Counted from the first letter of the stretch, positions 33,767-43,179 are shown. The stretch: 44,964 nt of DNA from JAKSCF01 sp028279945 (GCA_028279945.1 JANQMT010000053.1:1-44964); one strand, 5' to 3'. Notes: a model not told the origin generated them from the sequence alone. Numbers and translations: made by a program.

Positions 33767-35500
33767 ATGGAAGATATATTAAGAAAAATGAATGATACCA
33801 TTACTAAGTATGCGAATGTTTTATCACAAGTCTTAAAAGTCGACATTGAGATACTTGATAATAAATTAAACAGAATTGCCGGTACCGGTAGGTATGACGG
33901 AGAAGTCAATGTCAATATATCCAATGAAGCCTTTGTTAATAAAAGGGTAATCGTAACAGGGGAAAAACAAATTATTGAGAACCCCGGCAAACACGAGTTG
34001 TGTATGGCGTGTCCTAAAAGAAATCAATGTAAAGAAATATTTGAAATGAGTACACCCATAAAAATTGAGAATGAAGTGATTGGGGTAATCGGCTTTGTTT
34101 GTTTTACGGAAAAACAAAAACAACATATATTGAATAACTTCAATATTTTTGATGAATTTCTCGACCATATTTCTGATTTGATATCATCAAAGGTTCTGGA
34201 AACCATTGAAAACGAGAGAAATTTAGTGATTATTGAACTCTTCAATAGTATCATAGACAAAATTGAAGAGGGTGTTTTGGTCTTTGACGAACATTATCAT
34301 ATCTCTAAAATGAACTCAAAGGCTAAAGAAATACTAAAAATGGATTTAGATGATTTTATAATAGAGCATATAGAATTAAAAGAAACCGGCAATCAGATAT
34401 TGAATTATCTGGAGTACAGTTTAAAGATCAATGATAAAATATATGACTTAGCGGGAAATTATCATAATATCAACATTGGCGACTATTATAAGATTTTCAT
34501 TTTTAGAGATGCTAAACAAATAAAAGAAAATGTTTTGGCTTTAACTGCGGTAAAAGGCAATACGGGGCTGGATAAAATATTGGGAATATCTCCGCAAATT
34601 CAAAAGGTTAAAGAAAAAGTCAAAATGGTTGCATCTACTTCGTCCACCGTATTGATTAACGGAGAAAGCGGCACCGGTAAAGAATTGTTTGCCAGAGCTT
34701 TGCATGAAGAAAGTGAAAGGAAAAATGAATCTTTTGTCGTCATCAATTGTGGCGCAATTCCGGATAATTTGTTGGAAAGTGAACTGTTTGGCTATGTAAA
34801 AGGTGCTTTTACCGGTGCAGATCCAAAAGGCAAAATAGGGAAGTTTGAGTTAGCCGACAGAGGGACTCTTTTTTTGGATGAAATAGGAGATATGCCTTTG
34901 AATATCCAAGTAAAATTCTTAAGAGCTTTGGAGCAGAAAGAGATCATACCTCTTGGGTCCAATGAAACCATTAAGGTAGATGTCAGGGTTGTGGCAGCCA
35001 CCAATAAAAATTTAGAAGAGATGATAAAGGATCATACATTTAGAGAAGACCTTTATTACAGATTAAATGTAATACCTTTGCAAATCCCTCCCCTTAGAGA
35101 TAGAAAAAAAGATATTCGGTTACTATCCATCTATTTTATGAAAAAATATTCAGAGGAATTGAATAAAAATATTGCAAATGTAGAGGATGAAGTTTGGACT
35201 TACTTTGAAAATTATTATTGGAAGGGCAATGTAAGGGAGCTTCAAAATACAATAGAATATATGATCAATGTTATGGGAGACAAGGGCCAAATCAACACTG
35301 AATTATTACCGGGCAAATTAAAAAATGTTTCTTTAAATCATGAATTTGAAGATTTAAATTTAGAAAAAATGGAAGAAAGGTTCATCAGAAAAGCTATCAA
35401 AATATATGGAGATGACGGTGATGCTAAAATAATCATAGCACAAAAATTAGGCATTGGGATTGCCACGCTGTACAGAAAATTAAAGAAATATAATTTATAA
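33767..35500 (+). CDS. Sigma-54 enhancer-binding regulator (GAF-PAS-AAA+-Fis HTH)
   Basis: The protein has 577 residues from the ATG at 33767 (GTG 33758 and ATG 33761 are alternatives). The N-terminal ~1-145 is a GAF/PocR-like sensor with a cysteine group CMACPKRNQC (residues ~79-88), and a PAS-like part follows (~160-265). The AAA+ domain has Walker A GESGTGKE (~300), GAFTGA (~346) that contacts sigma-54, and 'GTLFLDEIGDMP'. The end is a Fis-type HTH (KIIIAQKLGIGIATLYRKLK). It should activate the sigma-54 promoter at 35688 that drives the aldehyde oxidoreductase operon. A TATAAT-like box lies near 33730. Confidence 0.93.
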   Translation: MEDILRKMNDTITKYANVLSQVLKVDIEILDNKLNRIAGTGRYDGEVNVNISNEAFVNKRVIVTGEKQIIENPGKHELCMACPKRNQCKEIFEMSTPIKIENEVIGVIGFVCFTEKQKQHILNNFNIFDEFLDHISDLISSKVLETIENERNLVIIELFNSIIDKIEEGVLVFDEHYHISKMNSKAKEILKMDLDDFIIEHIELKETGNQILNYLEYSLKINDKIYDLAGNYHNINIGDYYKIFIFRDAKQIKENVLALTAVKGNTGLDKILGISPQIQKVKEKVKMVASTSSTVLINGESGTGKELFARALHEESERKNESFVVINCGAIPDNLLESELFGYVKGAFTGADPKGKIGKFELADRGTLFLDEIGDMPLNIQVKFLRALEQKEIIPLGSNETIKVDVRVVAATNKNLEEMIKDHTFREDLYYRLNVIPLQIPPLRDRKKDIRLLSIYFMKKYSEELNKNIANVEDEVWTYFENYYWKGNVRELQNTIEYMINVMGDKGQINTELLPGKLKNVSLNHEFEDLNLEKMEERFIRKAIKIYGDDGDAKIIIAQKLGIGIATLYRKLKKYNL

Positions 35501-35527
35501 AAAGGTTGTTAGAGCAATAAAAACCAT

Positions 35528-35583
35528 AAGAATCATTATCAAAATGATAATATCATATCATTTTGATAATGATTCTTTTTTTT
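35528..35583. terminator. Long perfect hairpin after the regulator gene
   Basis: Two perfect 22-base arms (35528-35549 and 35556-35577, AAGAATC...GATA and its complement) enclose ATATCA and are followed by eight Ts, a strong terminator for the regulator gene. Each arm also contains ATTATCAAAATGATAAT-like sequence similar to the site at 35629, so the arms may double as activator sites. Confidence 0.8.
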
Positions 35584-35628
35584 GAAATTTGAATGTTTGT
35601 TTGTAAAAATACATAAAATGTGGGCTTT

Positions 35629-35646
35629 TTATTATCAAAATAATAA
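35629..35646. promoter_or_regulatory. Candidate upstream activator site for the sigma-54 promoter
   Basis: TTATTATCAAAATAATAA is a near-perfect inverted repeat centred about 77 bases before the expected start of transcription. It repeats the ATTATCAAAAT core found in the hairpin arms about 70 and 97 bases further upstream. Confidence 0.45.
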
Positions 35647-35687
35647 ATATCAGAAACAAAAATGGCATCAATACAGGGGTTTCAAAT

Positions 35688-35702
35688 TGGCACACATTTT
35701 GC
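35688..35702 (+). promoter_or_regulatory. Sigma-54 (-24/-12) promoter of the AOR operon
   Basis: TGGCACACATTTTGC has GG (35689-35690) and GC (35701-35702) separated by exactly 10 bases and matches the consensus TGGCAC-N5-TTGC at every fixed base. Transcription should start near 35714, about 90 bases before the AOR start codon. The regulator encoded at 33767 is the obvious activator. Confidence 0.85.
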
Positions 35703-35802
35703 GATATGTATAAGTGAATGAATGTTTTTTAAAAAAGAAAATCAACGATTTAGTAAAAATACGCAGTTATATTGCTGATTATTTGTGAAAGGTGTGATAT
35801 GG

Positions 35803-37641
35803 ATGTATGGAAAAATGTTAGAAATCAATCTAACAACGGAAGAAACAAAAGAATTTATGATTGATCCATCGGTCATAAAATCATTTATAGGTGGAAAAGG
35901 ACTGGGTGCATATTTACTATATAAGAATCTGAATGGCGGAGAAGACCCTTTATCACCGGAAAATCCTTTAATATTTTTAACCGGACCCATTACAGGAACA
36001 GGATTCCCTACATCAGGCCGAATGGTAGTGGTCAGCAAATCGCCATTAACAGGCACCTATACGGATTCACATGTGGGTGGTCACTTTGGAAATGAAATGG
36101 TTAAAGCCGGTTATCATGTCATTATGGTTAAAGGACAATGCGACAGGCCGAAATACCTTTGGATAAATGATGGGAAAATAGAACTGAGAGACGCAGAACA
36201 CATTTACGGAAATACAGTGAGTAAAACCGTTGATATGGTAAGAGAAGAAACAGATGAAAAGGCTAAGGTGGCATGTATCGGACCTGCCGGAGAGAGCCTG
36301 TCTAAGCTGGCAGCCATTATGATGGATAAAGACGAAGATAAGACCAGAGCCGGTATTGCAGGTAGAACAGGCGTAGGCGCCGTAATGGGATCAAAGAATC
36401 TAAAAGCTTTAGCGATAAAAGGCACACAAAAGTATGAGCATATCAATAAAGATAAGATGAAAGAAGCCAGACAGGCAACCCTTAATGTTATGAAAGAAAA
36501 TGAAGTGCTTAAAGTCAGATATGACATGGGCAGTGCCAACTTAATCGCACCAATGAATGAAAGAGGATATCTGCCTACAAGAAACTTTAAGCAAGGCTTT
36601 ATTGACGATGGAGGGAAATTGTCAGGGGAGCATATGAGTACCTATAAGAAGCGAAATGCAACTTGCTATAGTTGCTCAATTAACTGTGGTCAGGTGATTA
36701 AGATAGAAAATGAAGAAGTTAAAATAGAATATGAAAGTGTTGCATTGCTTGGCAGTAATAATGGATTAAAAGACATTGTAGATGTATCCAAAGCTTGTCT
36801 GTTATGTAATGAGCTTGGCATGGATACCATGTCGGCCGGTGTTGTTGTAGGCTTTGCTATGGAATGTAAAGAAAAAGGATTGTTGGATCATGCACCGGAA
36901 TTTGGGGATGCAGAAGGACAATTAAAACTGATTGAAGATATGTGTTATAGAAGAGGCGCGCTTGGGGAATTGATGGCAGATGGTGTTAAAGCAGCGGCAG
37001 AAAAGATTGGTCAAGGGACAGAGCAATTTGCAATTCATGTTAAAGGACTTGAAATGGCCGGATATGAGCCAAGAACTTCTTGGGGGCAAGCTTTAGCTTA
37101 TGCAACAGCAGACAGAGGAGCATGTCATCAAAGATGTTGGGCGGTAAAGCCTGAGATTAATGGAATACTTAAAACCTTTTCTTTTGAGGATAAGCCGCCT
37201 TATGTTAAGGATGTCCAAGATGAAAGAGCAGCTGCGTTTTCAGTACTGCTATGTGATTTCTTGCCCTTTCATACGGAAGATATGCTGCAGGCAATTTCAG
37301 CTTCTACAGGCATTGAATTAAGTGAAAAAGATTATCTAAAAGCAGGGGAAAGAATCTGGAATTTAATCAGATTATTTAATCTACGTGAGGGCTTTTCCAG
37401 AAAAGAAGATACCCTACCACCTCGAATGTTTGAAGATCCGTTAGAGCTGCCGGATGGATTTTTCGATAGAAAAGAAGTTGTCATTCCAAGAGATGAATTT
37501 GAAAAAGCTTTAGATGATTATTACGCCTTAAGAGGATGGGACAAAAACGGTGTTCCCTCAGAGGAGAAGATTAAAGAATTAGGCCTTGATGTTTATATGA
37601 ATGAGATGAAAGAAAATAAGTTTATTGAGAAGGTGATGTAA
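35803..37641 (+). CDS. aor: Aldehyde:ferredoxin oxidoreductase (tungstopterin enzyme)
   Basis: The protein has 612 residues from the ATG at 35803, 8 bases after AAAGGTG; the GTG at 35785 is less likely. It oxidises aldehydes to acids and reduces ferredoxin, or the reverse. Cysteines C288, C291 and C295 (CYSCSINC) plus C484 (VLLCDF) hold the 4Fe-4S cluster with the same spacing of the first three as Pyrococcus furiosus AOR. Further marks are the start 'YGKMLEINLT', 'GGKGLGAYLL', ELGMDTMSAG and 'TADRGACHQR'. It is controlled by the sigma-54 promoter and followed with no gap by a MoaD/ThiS-like gene, which fits a pterin-cofactor enzyme. Confidence 0.95.
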   Translation: MYGKMLEINLTTEETKEFMIDPSVIKSFIGGKGLGAYLLYKNLNGGEDPLSPENPLIFLTGPITGTGFPTSGRMVVVSKSPLTGTYTDSHVGGHFGNEMVKAGYHVIMVKGQCDRPKYLWINDGKIELRDAEHIYGNTVSKTVDMVREETDEKAKVACIGPAGESLSKLAAIMMDKDEDKTRAGIAGRTGVGAVMGSKNLKALAIKGTQKYEHINKDKMKEARQATLNVMKENEVLKVRYDMGSANLIAPMNERGYLPTRNFKQGFIDDGGKLSGEHMSTYKKRNATCYSCSINCGQVIKIENEEVKIEYESVALLGSNNGLKDIVDVSKACLLCNELGMDTMSAGVVVGFAMECKEKGLLDHAPEFGDAEGQLKLIEDMCYRRGALGELMADGVKAAAEKIGQGTEQFAIHVKGLEMAGYEPRTSWGQALAYATADRGACHQRCWAVKPEINGILKTFSFEDKPPYVKDVQDERAAAFSVLLCDFLPFHTEDMLQAISASTGIELSEKDYLKAGERIWNLIRLFNLREGFSRKEDTLPPRMFEDPLELPDGFFDRKEVVIPRDEFEKALDDYYALRGWDKNGVPSEEKIKELGLDVYMNEMKENKFIEKVM

Positions 37642-37863
37642 ATGATAAGCGTTAATGGAAAAAAACTTAACTTGAATAGTGCCTCATTAACGATAAAACA
37701 ATTACTCAAGATGGTAAAAGACAACCGAGAAGTAGTGGCACATTCAGGAAATTACTTGTTTGTTAAGCTCAATGGGAATGTTGTCAGCCTAAATAAATAT
37801 GATTACACTTATGTAAAACATGGGGATGAAATCAGTGTATTTCCCTTGTCAGGCGGGGGATAA
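37642..37863 (+). CDS. MoaD/ThiS-like sulfur-carrier protein
   Basis: The protein has 73 residues and a ubiquitin-like fold pattern. It ends VSVFPLSGGG, with the C-terminal Gly-Gly that is adenylated and thiocarboxylated in sulfur carriers. It follows the AOR stop directly. AOR-linked copies probably donate sulfur for tungstopterin assembly, though a ThiS role cannot be excluded from sequence. No cognate activating enzyme (MoeB/ThiF) is in the window. Confidence 0.88.
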   Translation: MISVNGKKLNLNSASLTIKQLLKMVKDNREVVAHSGNYLFVKLNGNVVSLNKYDYTYVKHGDEISVFPLSGGG

Positions 37864-37943
37864 AAGCACCTGAGAAAAGGCAGCAGTCCAACTATAGATA
37901 CCTATAAAGCGTATAAATATAAAATAAACTAGGAGGAATAAAA

Positions 37944-39299
37944 ATGCTAAGAAATGAATTAGTTCAAATCAAAACAGAGTTACCGGGACCTAAGTCCAAA
38001 GAAGTTCTTGACAAAAGAAAAAAAGTAATTCCCTCTGCAGTAGGAACAGATACACCTGCTGTTATCAATAGAGGTGAAGGCGCAATGGTGGAAGACCTTG
38101 ATGGCAATATTTTTATGGATTGGGTAGGCGGTATTGGTGTACCTAATATTGGGTACTCTCATCCGGAAGTTGTGAAAGCAGTAAAAGAGCAGGTTGAAAA
38201 ATTCTTCCATACACAAATCAATGTTATTACGTATAAGCCATATATTGATTTAGCTGAAAAAATGAATCGCATTGTGCCTGTTAAAGGCGATGAAAAACAA
38301 ACTTTCTTTGTTAACAGTGGTTCGGAGTGCTTAGAGAATGCCGTTAAAGCGGCAAGATCTTTTACAAAAAGAAATGAAATCGTAACCTTTACAAATGGAT
38401 TCCATGGAAGAACATATTTTACTTTAGCAATGACATCTAAAGTAAGACCATACAAATCCGGATTAGGTGTTTTGCCGGGATCCAGTCATAAATGTGAATT
38501 ACCATATATCTATAGACGACCAAAGAGCATGACAGAAGAAGAAGGCTTAAACTATTATATTGAAAAGCTTCGTATGTTCTTTAAAGATACTGTACCGGCG
38601 GAAGATGCGGCGGCTATTGTGATTGAGCCGGTAGTGGGTGAAGGCGGTTTTATTCCCATTCCAATTGAATATGTGAAAGAACTAAGAAAAATTTGTGATG
38701 AAAATGGCATCCTGTTAGTCGCCGACGAGGTGCAATGTGGTTTTTGTAGGACCGGAAGAATGTTTGCAAGTGAATACTGGGCTGAAGCAGGCGCGGCACC
38801 GGATATCATAACAAGTGCGAAATCAATTGCTGCAGGAATGCCCATCAGTGCGGTTACGGCAAGAAAAGAAATTATGGATGCCCTACAACCCGGGGCTGTA
38901 GGGGGCACGTATGGCGGCAACCCGGTTGCTGCAGCATCTGCTCTAAAAGCAATAGAAATATACGAAAGAGACAATCTGGCAGGACGAGCTATGGAAATCA
39001 ATGAAATTTGTACGGCTAGATTTGAAAAGTGGAAAGCAAAATATCAAATGCTTGGAGATACCAGAGGTCTTGGTGCCATGCTTGGAATAGAGTTTGTCAA
39101 AGACAGAGAAACAAAAGAACCGGCGGCTGAAGAAAACCAAGCAATCATAGCTGAATGTCTGCAAAATGGCTTGATTGTACAAGAAGCCGGCCTTAGAGAG
39201 AACTCAATCAGGTTCTTAATGCCTCTGGTACTTACGGATGAACAATTGAACAATGGATTAGACATTCTGGAAAAAGCGATGGATCATAACATCAAATAA
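37944..39299 (+). CDS. Class III PLP aminotransferase (GabT-like)
   Basis: The protein has 451 residues with a strong AGGAGG just upstream. It shows the fold-type I marks 'DGNIFMDWVGGIGVPNIGYSHP', NSGSECLENAVKAAR, FHGRTYFTLAMT, 'LLVADEVQCGFCRTGRM' and the PLP lysine K293 in TSAKSIAAGMP. The class removes a terminal amino group, for example from GABA or other omega-amino acids, yielding a semialdehyde. Placed after AOR and MoaD, it may supply the aldehyde that AOR oxidises. The true substrate is not readable. Confidence 0.92.
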   Translation: MLRNELVQIKTELPGPKSKEVLDKRKKVIPSAVGTDTPAVINRGEGAMVEDLDGNIFMDWVGGIGVPNIGYSHPEVVKAVKEQVEKFFHTQINVITYKPYIDLAEKMNRIVPVKGDEKQTFFVNSGSECLENAVKAARSFTKRNEIVTFTNGFHGRTYFTLAMTSKVRPYKSGLGVLPGSSHKCELPYIYRRPKSMTEEEGLNYYIEKLRMFFKDTVPAEDAAAIVIEPVVGEGGFIPIPIEYVKELRKICDENGILLVADEVQCGFCRTGRMFASEYWAEAGAAPDIITSAKSIAAGMPISAVTARKEIMDALQPGAVGGTYGGNPVAAASALKAIEIYERDNLAGRAMEINEICTARFEKWKAKYQMLGDTRGLGAMLGIEFVKDRETKEPAAEENQAIIAECLQNGLIVQEAGLRENSIRFLMPLVLTDEQLNNGLDILEKAMDHNIK

Positions 39300-39335
39300 G
39301 CGTTAATAGACAAAGGTAACAACCTTCCTACTATA

Positions 39336-39379
39336 TTAAATCCGACATCTGCTTGAATGTGAATGTCGGATTTAATTTT
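39336..39379 (+). terminator. Intrinsic terminator of the AOR operon
   Basis: TTAAATCCGACAT (39336-39348) pairs perfectly with ATGTCGGATTTAA (39363-39375), followed by TTTTG, 37 bases after the aminotransferase stop. Confidence 0.85.
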
Positions 39380-39539
39380 GCAACAGAAGTCGTACAGGTT
39401 GATACCTGATGCAAAAATACCTGATTTATCCCGTTTTGCATTAGTGAATGGATCATTTATATGATAAAATAACTTAAAAGTATATTGAATTTATGCCAAT
39501 ATTTTTTTGAAACAAAGTAATCCTATGAGGTATTTTATC

Positions 39540-40682
39540 ATGAAATATATTGAAAAGTTAATACAGTACTTTTCGTATGGTGATTATAAACAAGAATTCT
39601 TAGAGTATAAAGTGATTCAAAATAATATTAGAATATTGATATTATCCGGTTTTTTGGCTGTTGAACAAGCTTTTTATGGATTTTTTATTCGAGAACCCGG
39701 AACTATCATTCAAAAAATACACTATTTCTCTGCTTTTGTAATGTTGACTTATTTTTTCATAGGCTTATATCTAAGGTCTAAAAAGAATAAAATGCTGCAT
39801 CAAGTGTTTGTCTTAAGCATTGTAATTTTTGGCATACTTATAGCGGTTTATCGTTCATTTGTTGTGGAAAATACCCCTTATCATCTATCCACTATTTTCA
39901 TTGCGGTCATATATGGGCTGGCTGTTATTTTTTATCTTAATCCCCTTGAAAGCTTTGCTGTTTATTTGATTGGCAATGCTTTTATTATTTATTTTTTTCC
40001 TTTATACCATTCATATTATTTTTATACAAGCTATGTGGAAGATTCCATTGTAAACTGTATGATTGCATGGGTAATCTCTGTTATTAATTATAAAAATTTC
40101 TTGAGGCATTTTATAAATCAAAAAATAATAGAAAGAAATAACTTAGAGTTGAGTAGAAAGAACAATCAGATTGAAGAAATGAATGGATATCTTAAAGATG
40201 CATCTTTGAAAGACCCTCTAACGGGTATATTTAACAGAAGAAAGTTAAACGATGTGTTAAACATCGCATACCACGAGGCATTGGAAAAAAAATTAACATT
40301 CTCTATTATCCTGCTGGATATCGATAAGTTCAAATCCATCAATGATGAATATGGTCATAAAACAGGAGATATTGTATTAAAAGAAATAGGAAAAATTTTT
40401 ATTAAAAATATTAACTGGCCTTATGTTGTCGGTAGATGGGGAGGTGAAGAATTTATGATTGTTTGCCCTTGCACTGACTTAGGCGAGGCGATGCAGTTAT
40501 CTGAAAAGATAAGAATGTCCATTGAAATCCATAATTTTCTTCCCGTAGGGACGACTACAGCCAGCTTTGGCGTATCTTCGTATAACAAAGGTGATAGTAT
40601 TGAAGATGTCATTCAGAGAGCTGATGAAGCCTTGTATCGTGCTAAGAACAGGGGGCGAAACCGAGTGGAAACGGCTTCTTAA
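39540..40682 (+). CDS. Membrane-bound diguanylate cyclase (GGDEF)
   Basis: The protein has 380 residues from the ATG at 39540, 9 bases after TGAGG; TTG 39507 and ATG 39525 are alternatives. About six hydrophobic segments fill residues ~30-200, followed by a short coiled linker and a GGDEF domain: 'DPLTGIFNRRKLNDVL', ILLDIDKFKSIND, and the active motif GRWGGEEF (GGEEF form). No RxxD inhibition site is seen before GGEEF, so product inhibition may be weak. It makes cyclic di-GMP, the ligand of the two PilZ proteins at 22915 and 24094, though it need not be their dedicated partner. Confidence 0.92.
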   Translation: MKYIEKLIQYFSYGDYKQEFLEYKVIQNNIRILILSGFLAVEQAFYGFFIREPGTIIQKIHYFSAFVMLTYFFIGLYLRSKKNKMLHQVFVLSIVIFGILIAVYRSFVVENTPYHLSTIFIAVIYGLAVIFYLNPLESFAVYLIGNAFIIYFFPLYHSYYFYTSYVEDSIVNCMIAWVISVINYKNFLRHFINQKIIERNNLELSRKNNQIEEMNGYLKDASLKDPLTGIFNRRKLNDVLNIAYHEALEKKLTFSIILLDIDKFKSINDEYGHKTGDIVLKEIGKIFIKNINWPYVVGRWGGEEFMIVCPCTDLGEAMQLSEKIRMSIEIHNFLPVGTTTASFGVSSYNKGDSIEDVIQRADEALYRAKNRGRNRVETAS

Positions 40683-40858
40683 GTATTTTGAAAACTATTT
40701 GGTAAAAATCAATTGAAATAAGAAAAAAAGCAAGGATTGTATTTGTTCCGTGCATAATGGAAAATAATTTGTTATAATATAGAATATTATAATTTTTTTG
40801 TTTGGACATTCAGAGGAAACGTTGATTTATTGATGAAACTATGAAAAAAGGGATTGTA

Positions 40859-41404
40859 ATGGATAATTCAAAAATATCGGAACTAGAAGACGCAGGAAAA
40901 AAAATAAAGTTGTATTTATTGGATGAAAAATTTAAAGATAATAAGTTAAGGTATGCGGCACAGAGCATACTTGCCAGTGTGGTGTTGGCTTTTGTCCTTT
41001 TATGGCTGGATTCTTTTATAGATTTTGTCATTATTTCGGCTTTGGGGGCAACAACTTTTATACTTTTTGCCATGCCCCAACAATCAGCAAGTATACCAAG
41101 GCGGGTAATAGGGGGCTATATTACGGGAATAGTTGTTGGTAAAACATTTTTATTTTTATTAAACATCATAGAAGCTTCCATACAGCAGAACATATTGGTC
41201 AACATATTTGGAGCTATTTCAGTAGGTATCACCATTTTTTTAATGACCATTATCAATACGGAACACCCTCCGGCCGTAGGTGTGTCCTTGGTCATTATTC
41301 TCCACGGCTATGAATGGCGTACCCTGTTATTGATTGTTGTTGCTGTTATATTGCTCAAGTTGGTCCAAAGTGTGTTAAAAAAATGGCTTATTGATTTGCT
41401 TTAA
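40859..41404 (+). CDS. HPP-family integral membrane protein
   Basis: The protein has 181 residues from the ATG at 40859, about 6 bases after AGGG; the ATG at 40841 lacks a site. Four hydrophobic segments are visible, and the family motif is in NTEHPPAVGVSLVIILHG. HPP proteins are four-helix membrane proteins of mostly unknown function (some plant members move nitrite). A TATAAT-like box (TTATAATATAG) lies near 40770. A terminator follows. Confidence 0.85.
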   Translation: MDNSKISELEDAGKKIKLYLLDEKFKDNKLRYAAQSILASVVLAFVLLWLDSFIDFVIISALGATTFILFAMPQQSASIPRRVIGGYITGIVVGKTFLFLLNIIEASIQQNILVNIFGAISVGITIFLMTIINTEHPPAVGVSLVIILHGYEWRTLLLIVVAVILLKLVQSVLKKWLIDLL

Positions 41405-41432
41405 ATTAGAATATTGGTGAGTAAAATTGTAG

Positions 41433-41459
41433 AGTCGGGCGGCGTGCCCGACTTTTTTG
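41433..41459 (+). terminator. Intrinsic terminator after the HPP gene
   Basis: AGTCGGGC (41433-41440) pairs with GCCCGACT (41446-41453) around GGCGT, followed by TTTTTTGA. Confidence 0.88.
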
Positions 41460-41597
41460 ATGGGGTAAAACATTGGATCAAATAAATTGTAATCAATAGC
41501 TTATCTATATAATAATTCATGGTCCATCCCAATATACATATAAACAGAGTGGGTTATCCCATTACACTTAAAGATACCGGCTGAGAGGAGGTAAAAC

Positions 41598-43133
41598 TTG
41601 AATAAGTTAACATATATTCAAGGCGCGGTTGTGCTGGCTGTTTCCAACCTGTTTGTAGGTATATTGGCCTTTGGCTTTCGAATATTTTTTTCACGAAATA
41701 TTAGTGCTGAAGGTATGGGCGTTTATCAACTGGTTCTGCCATTATATATGCTGTTGATTACGCTAGTATCCGGTGGTGTCATAACAGCTATATCTAAGCT
41801 GGTTGCAGAAAGTAAAGCAAAAAATAATATTAAAGCTGTGCAGAAAACAATAAAAGTAAGTTTGGTGATGATTAGTCTATGGAGCTTGCTGCTTTGCTCC
41901 GTTATTATGTTAAATGCCGAGTGGATTGCCACTCAGCTGTTAAAAGATGAGAGAACGATTTTACCCATTATGGTTTGCGTGCCGTCTGTGTTTTTTATCT
42001 CCATAGCTGCAATCTTTAAAGGATACTTTTATGGCTTGCAAGATATCAAGCTGCCCGCATTAATAGATGTGCTGGAAAAAATTATAAGGCTTGCTGTTTT
42101 AATCATTATTACAAAGTTGACCCTTCCTTATGGTATTGAATTTGTTTGTGCAGGTGCAATGCTTTCAATGACATTAGGAGAATTGGTTAGCTTATTTTTA
42201 TTAAATTTTGCTTATAACCGCAAAAGACTGTGCTATTACGAAGACAAAAGGACAGACAGCAGTTTATCCATTATAAGTAAGATAATTCGCCTTGCGGTAC
42301 CGCTGTCCTTTGCAGGTGCGTTAGCAACCATCATGGATATGATTAGTGCTGTATTGGTGCCCTCTCAATTGAGGATGGCAGGGTATAATGCGTCTGAAGC
42401 TTTAGCTGTGTTTGGAAAGCTGACGGGGATGGTGACACCTCTTATCATATTTCCTGGAATTGTTATATATGCACTTACGATTACGCTTGTACCTGCAATA
42501 ACAAAGTCACATGTTAAAAAGAATTATGGTGCGTTAAATAAGAAGTGTAATGACTCTCTAACCATTGCATGGTCCATTGGCTTATTAGCGACGGTTTTAT
42601 GCATTTCATTTCCTCATGAACTATGTGATGTCTTCTTTAAGTCTCCGGAAGCAGGGGACCTGTTATTTTGGATGGGTTTAGGATGCACCTTTCAATATCT
42701 TCATTTCATTCAATTTGCAATCCTAAATGGTCTTGGTCTGCAAAGAAAAGTATTAACCAGTATCTTAATAGAAATAGTCATAACCGTTGCTTGTATATAC
42801 TTATTAATTCCTGATCCTCAAATTGGGGTGTATGGGTATATTGCCGGTTTTTTAATAAGTGTGATTATGATTTCATTGAGGAATTTTGCTATTTTAAATA
42901 AATTAGAATACATTCGAATTGATTATTTTAGGATACTAATAAAACCTTGTATATCTTTTGTATGGATGCTTGCTATTGTTAAATTGAGTAATGCGTTTTT
43001 AATATCTATTGGTTTTACTTACAATATGATCTTATCCGGTTTATTGGGAATTATTTCATTTGTTGTTTTACTTCTATTGAGTGGTATTTTTACATGGAAC
43101 CAATTTAAAAACACGCTCAACTTTAAGAAATAA
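41598..43133 (+). CDS. SpoVB-like lipid/polysaccharide flippase (MVF superfamily)
   Basis: The protein has 511 residues and about 14 membrane segments. The start is a TTG, chosen because a strong GAGGAGG lies 6 bases upstream and the N-terminus (MNKLTYIQGAVVLAVSNLFV) matches this family. It shows the typical 'FFSRNISAEGMGVYQLVLPLYML' and SKLVAESKAKNN segments of stage V sporulation protein B and related polysaccharide exporters. Such proteins flip undecaprenyl-linked precursors for spore cortex or cell-wall polymer. No partner glycosyltransferases are nearby. It lies between two strong terminators, so it is a single-gene unit. Confidence 0.9.
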   Translation: MNKLTYIQGAVVLAVSNLFVGILAFGFRIFFSRNISAEGMGVYQLVLPLYMLLITLVSGGVITAISKLVAESKAKNNIKAVQKTIKVSLVMISLWSLLLCSVIMLNAEWIATQLLKDERTILPIMVCVPSVFFISIAAIFKGYFYGLQDIKLPALIDVLEKIIRLAVLIIITKLTLPYGIEFVCAGAMLSMTLGELVSLFLLNFAYNRKRLCYYEDKRTDSSLSIISKIIRLAVPLSFAGALATIMDMISAVLVPSQLRMAGYNASEALAVFGKLTGMVTPLIIFPGIVIYALTITLVPAITKSHVKKNYGALNKKCNDSLTIAWSIGLLATVLCISFPHELCDVFFKSPEAGDLLFWMGLGCTFQYLHFIQFAILNGLGLQRKVLTSILIEIVITVACIYLLIPDPQIGVYGYIAGFLISVIMISLRNFAILNKLEYIRIDYFRILIKPCISFVWMLAIVKLSNAFLISIGFTYNMILSGLLGIISFVVLLLLSGIFTWNQFKNTLNFKK

Positions 43134-43152
43134 GCTAAAGGAAATAAAAACA

Positions 43153-43179
43153 AATGAGCCGCTGGTACAGCGGCTCATT
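43153..43179. terminator. Bidirectional terminator between convergent genes
   Basis: A perfect 12-base stem AATGAGCCGCTG (43153-43164) / CAGCGGCTCATT (43168-43179) with loop GTA lies between the flippase and the opposing amidase gene, with A-rich DNA before and T/A after. Confidence 0.85.

Noticed and set aside
35528..35577. Fur box in the long hairpin after the sigma-54 regulator gene
   Set aside because: The arms contain Fur-like halves (AATCATTATC and GATAATGATT), but they are the outer ends of a 50-base hairpin, far apart and in the wrong arrangement. A terminator with activator-like repeats explains it better.
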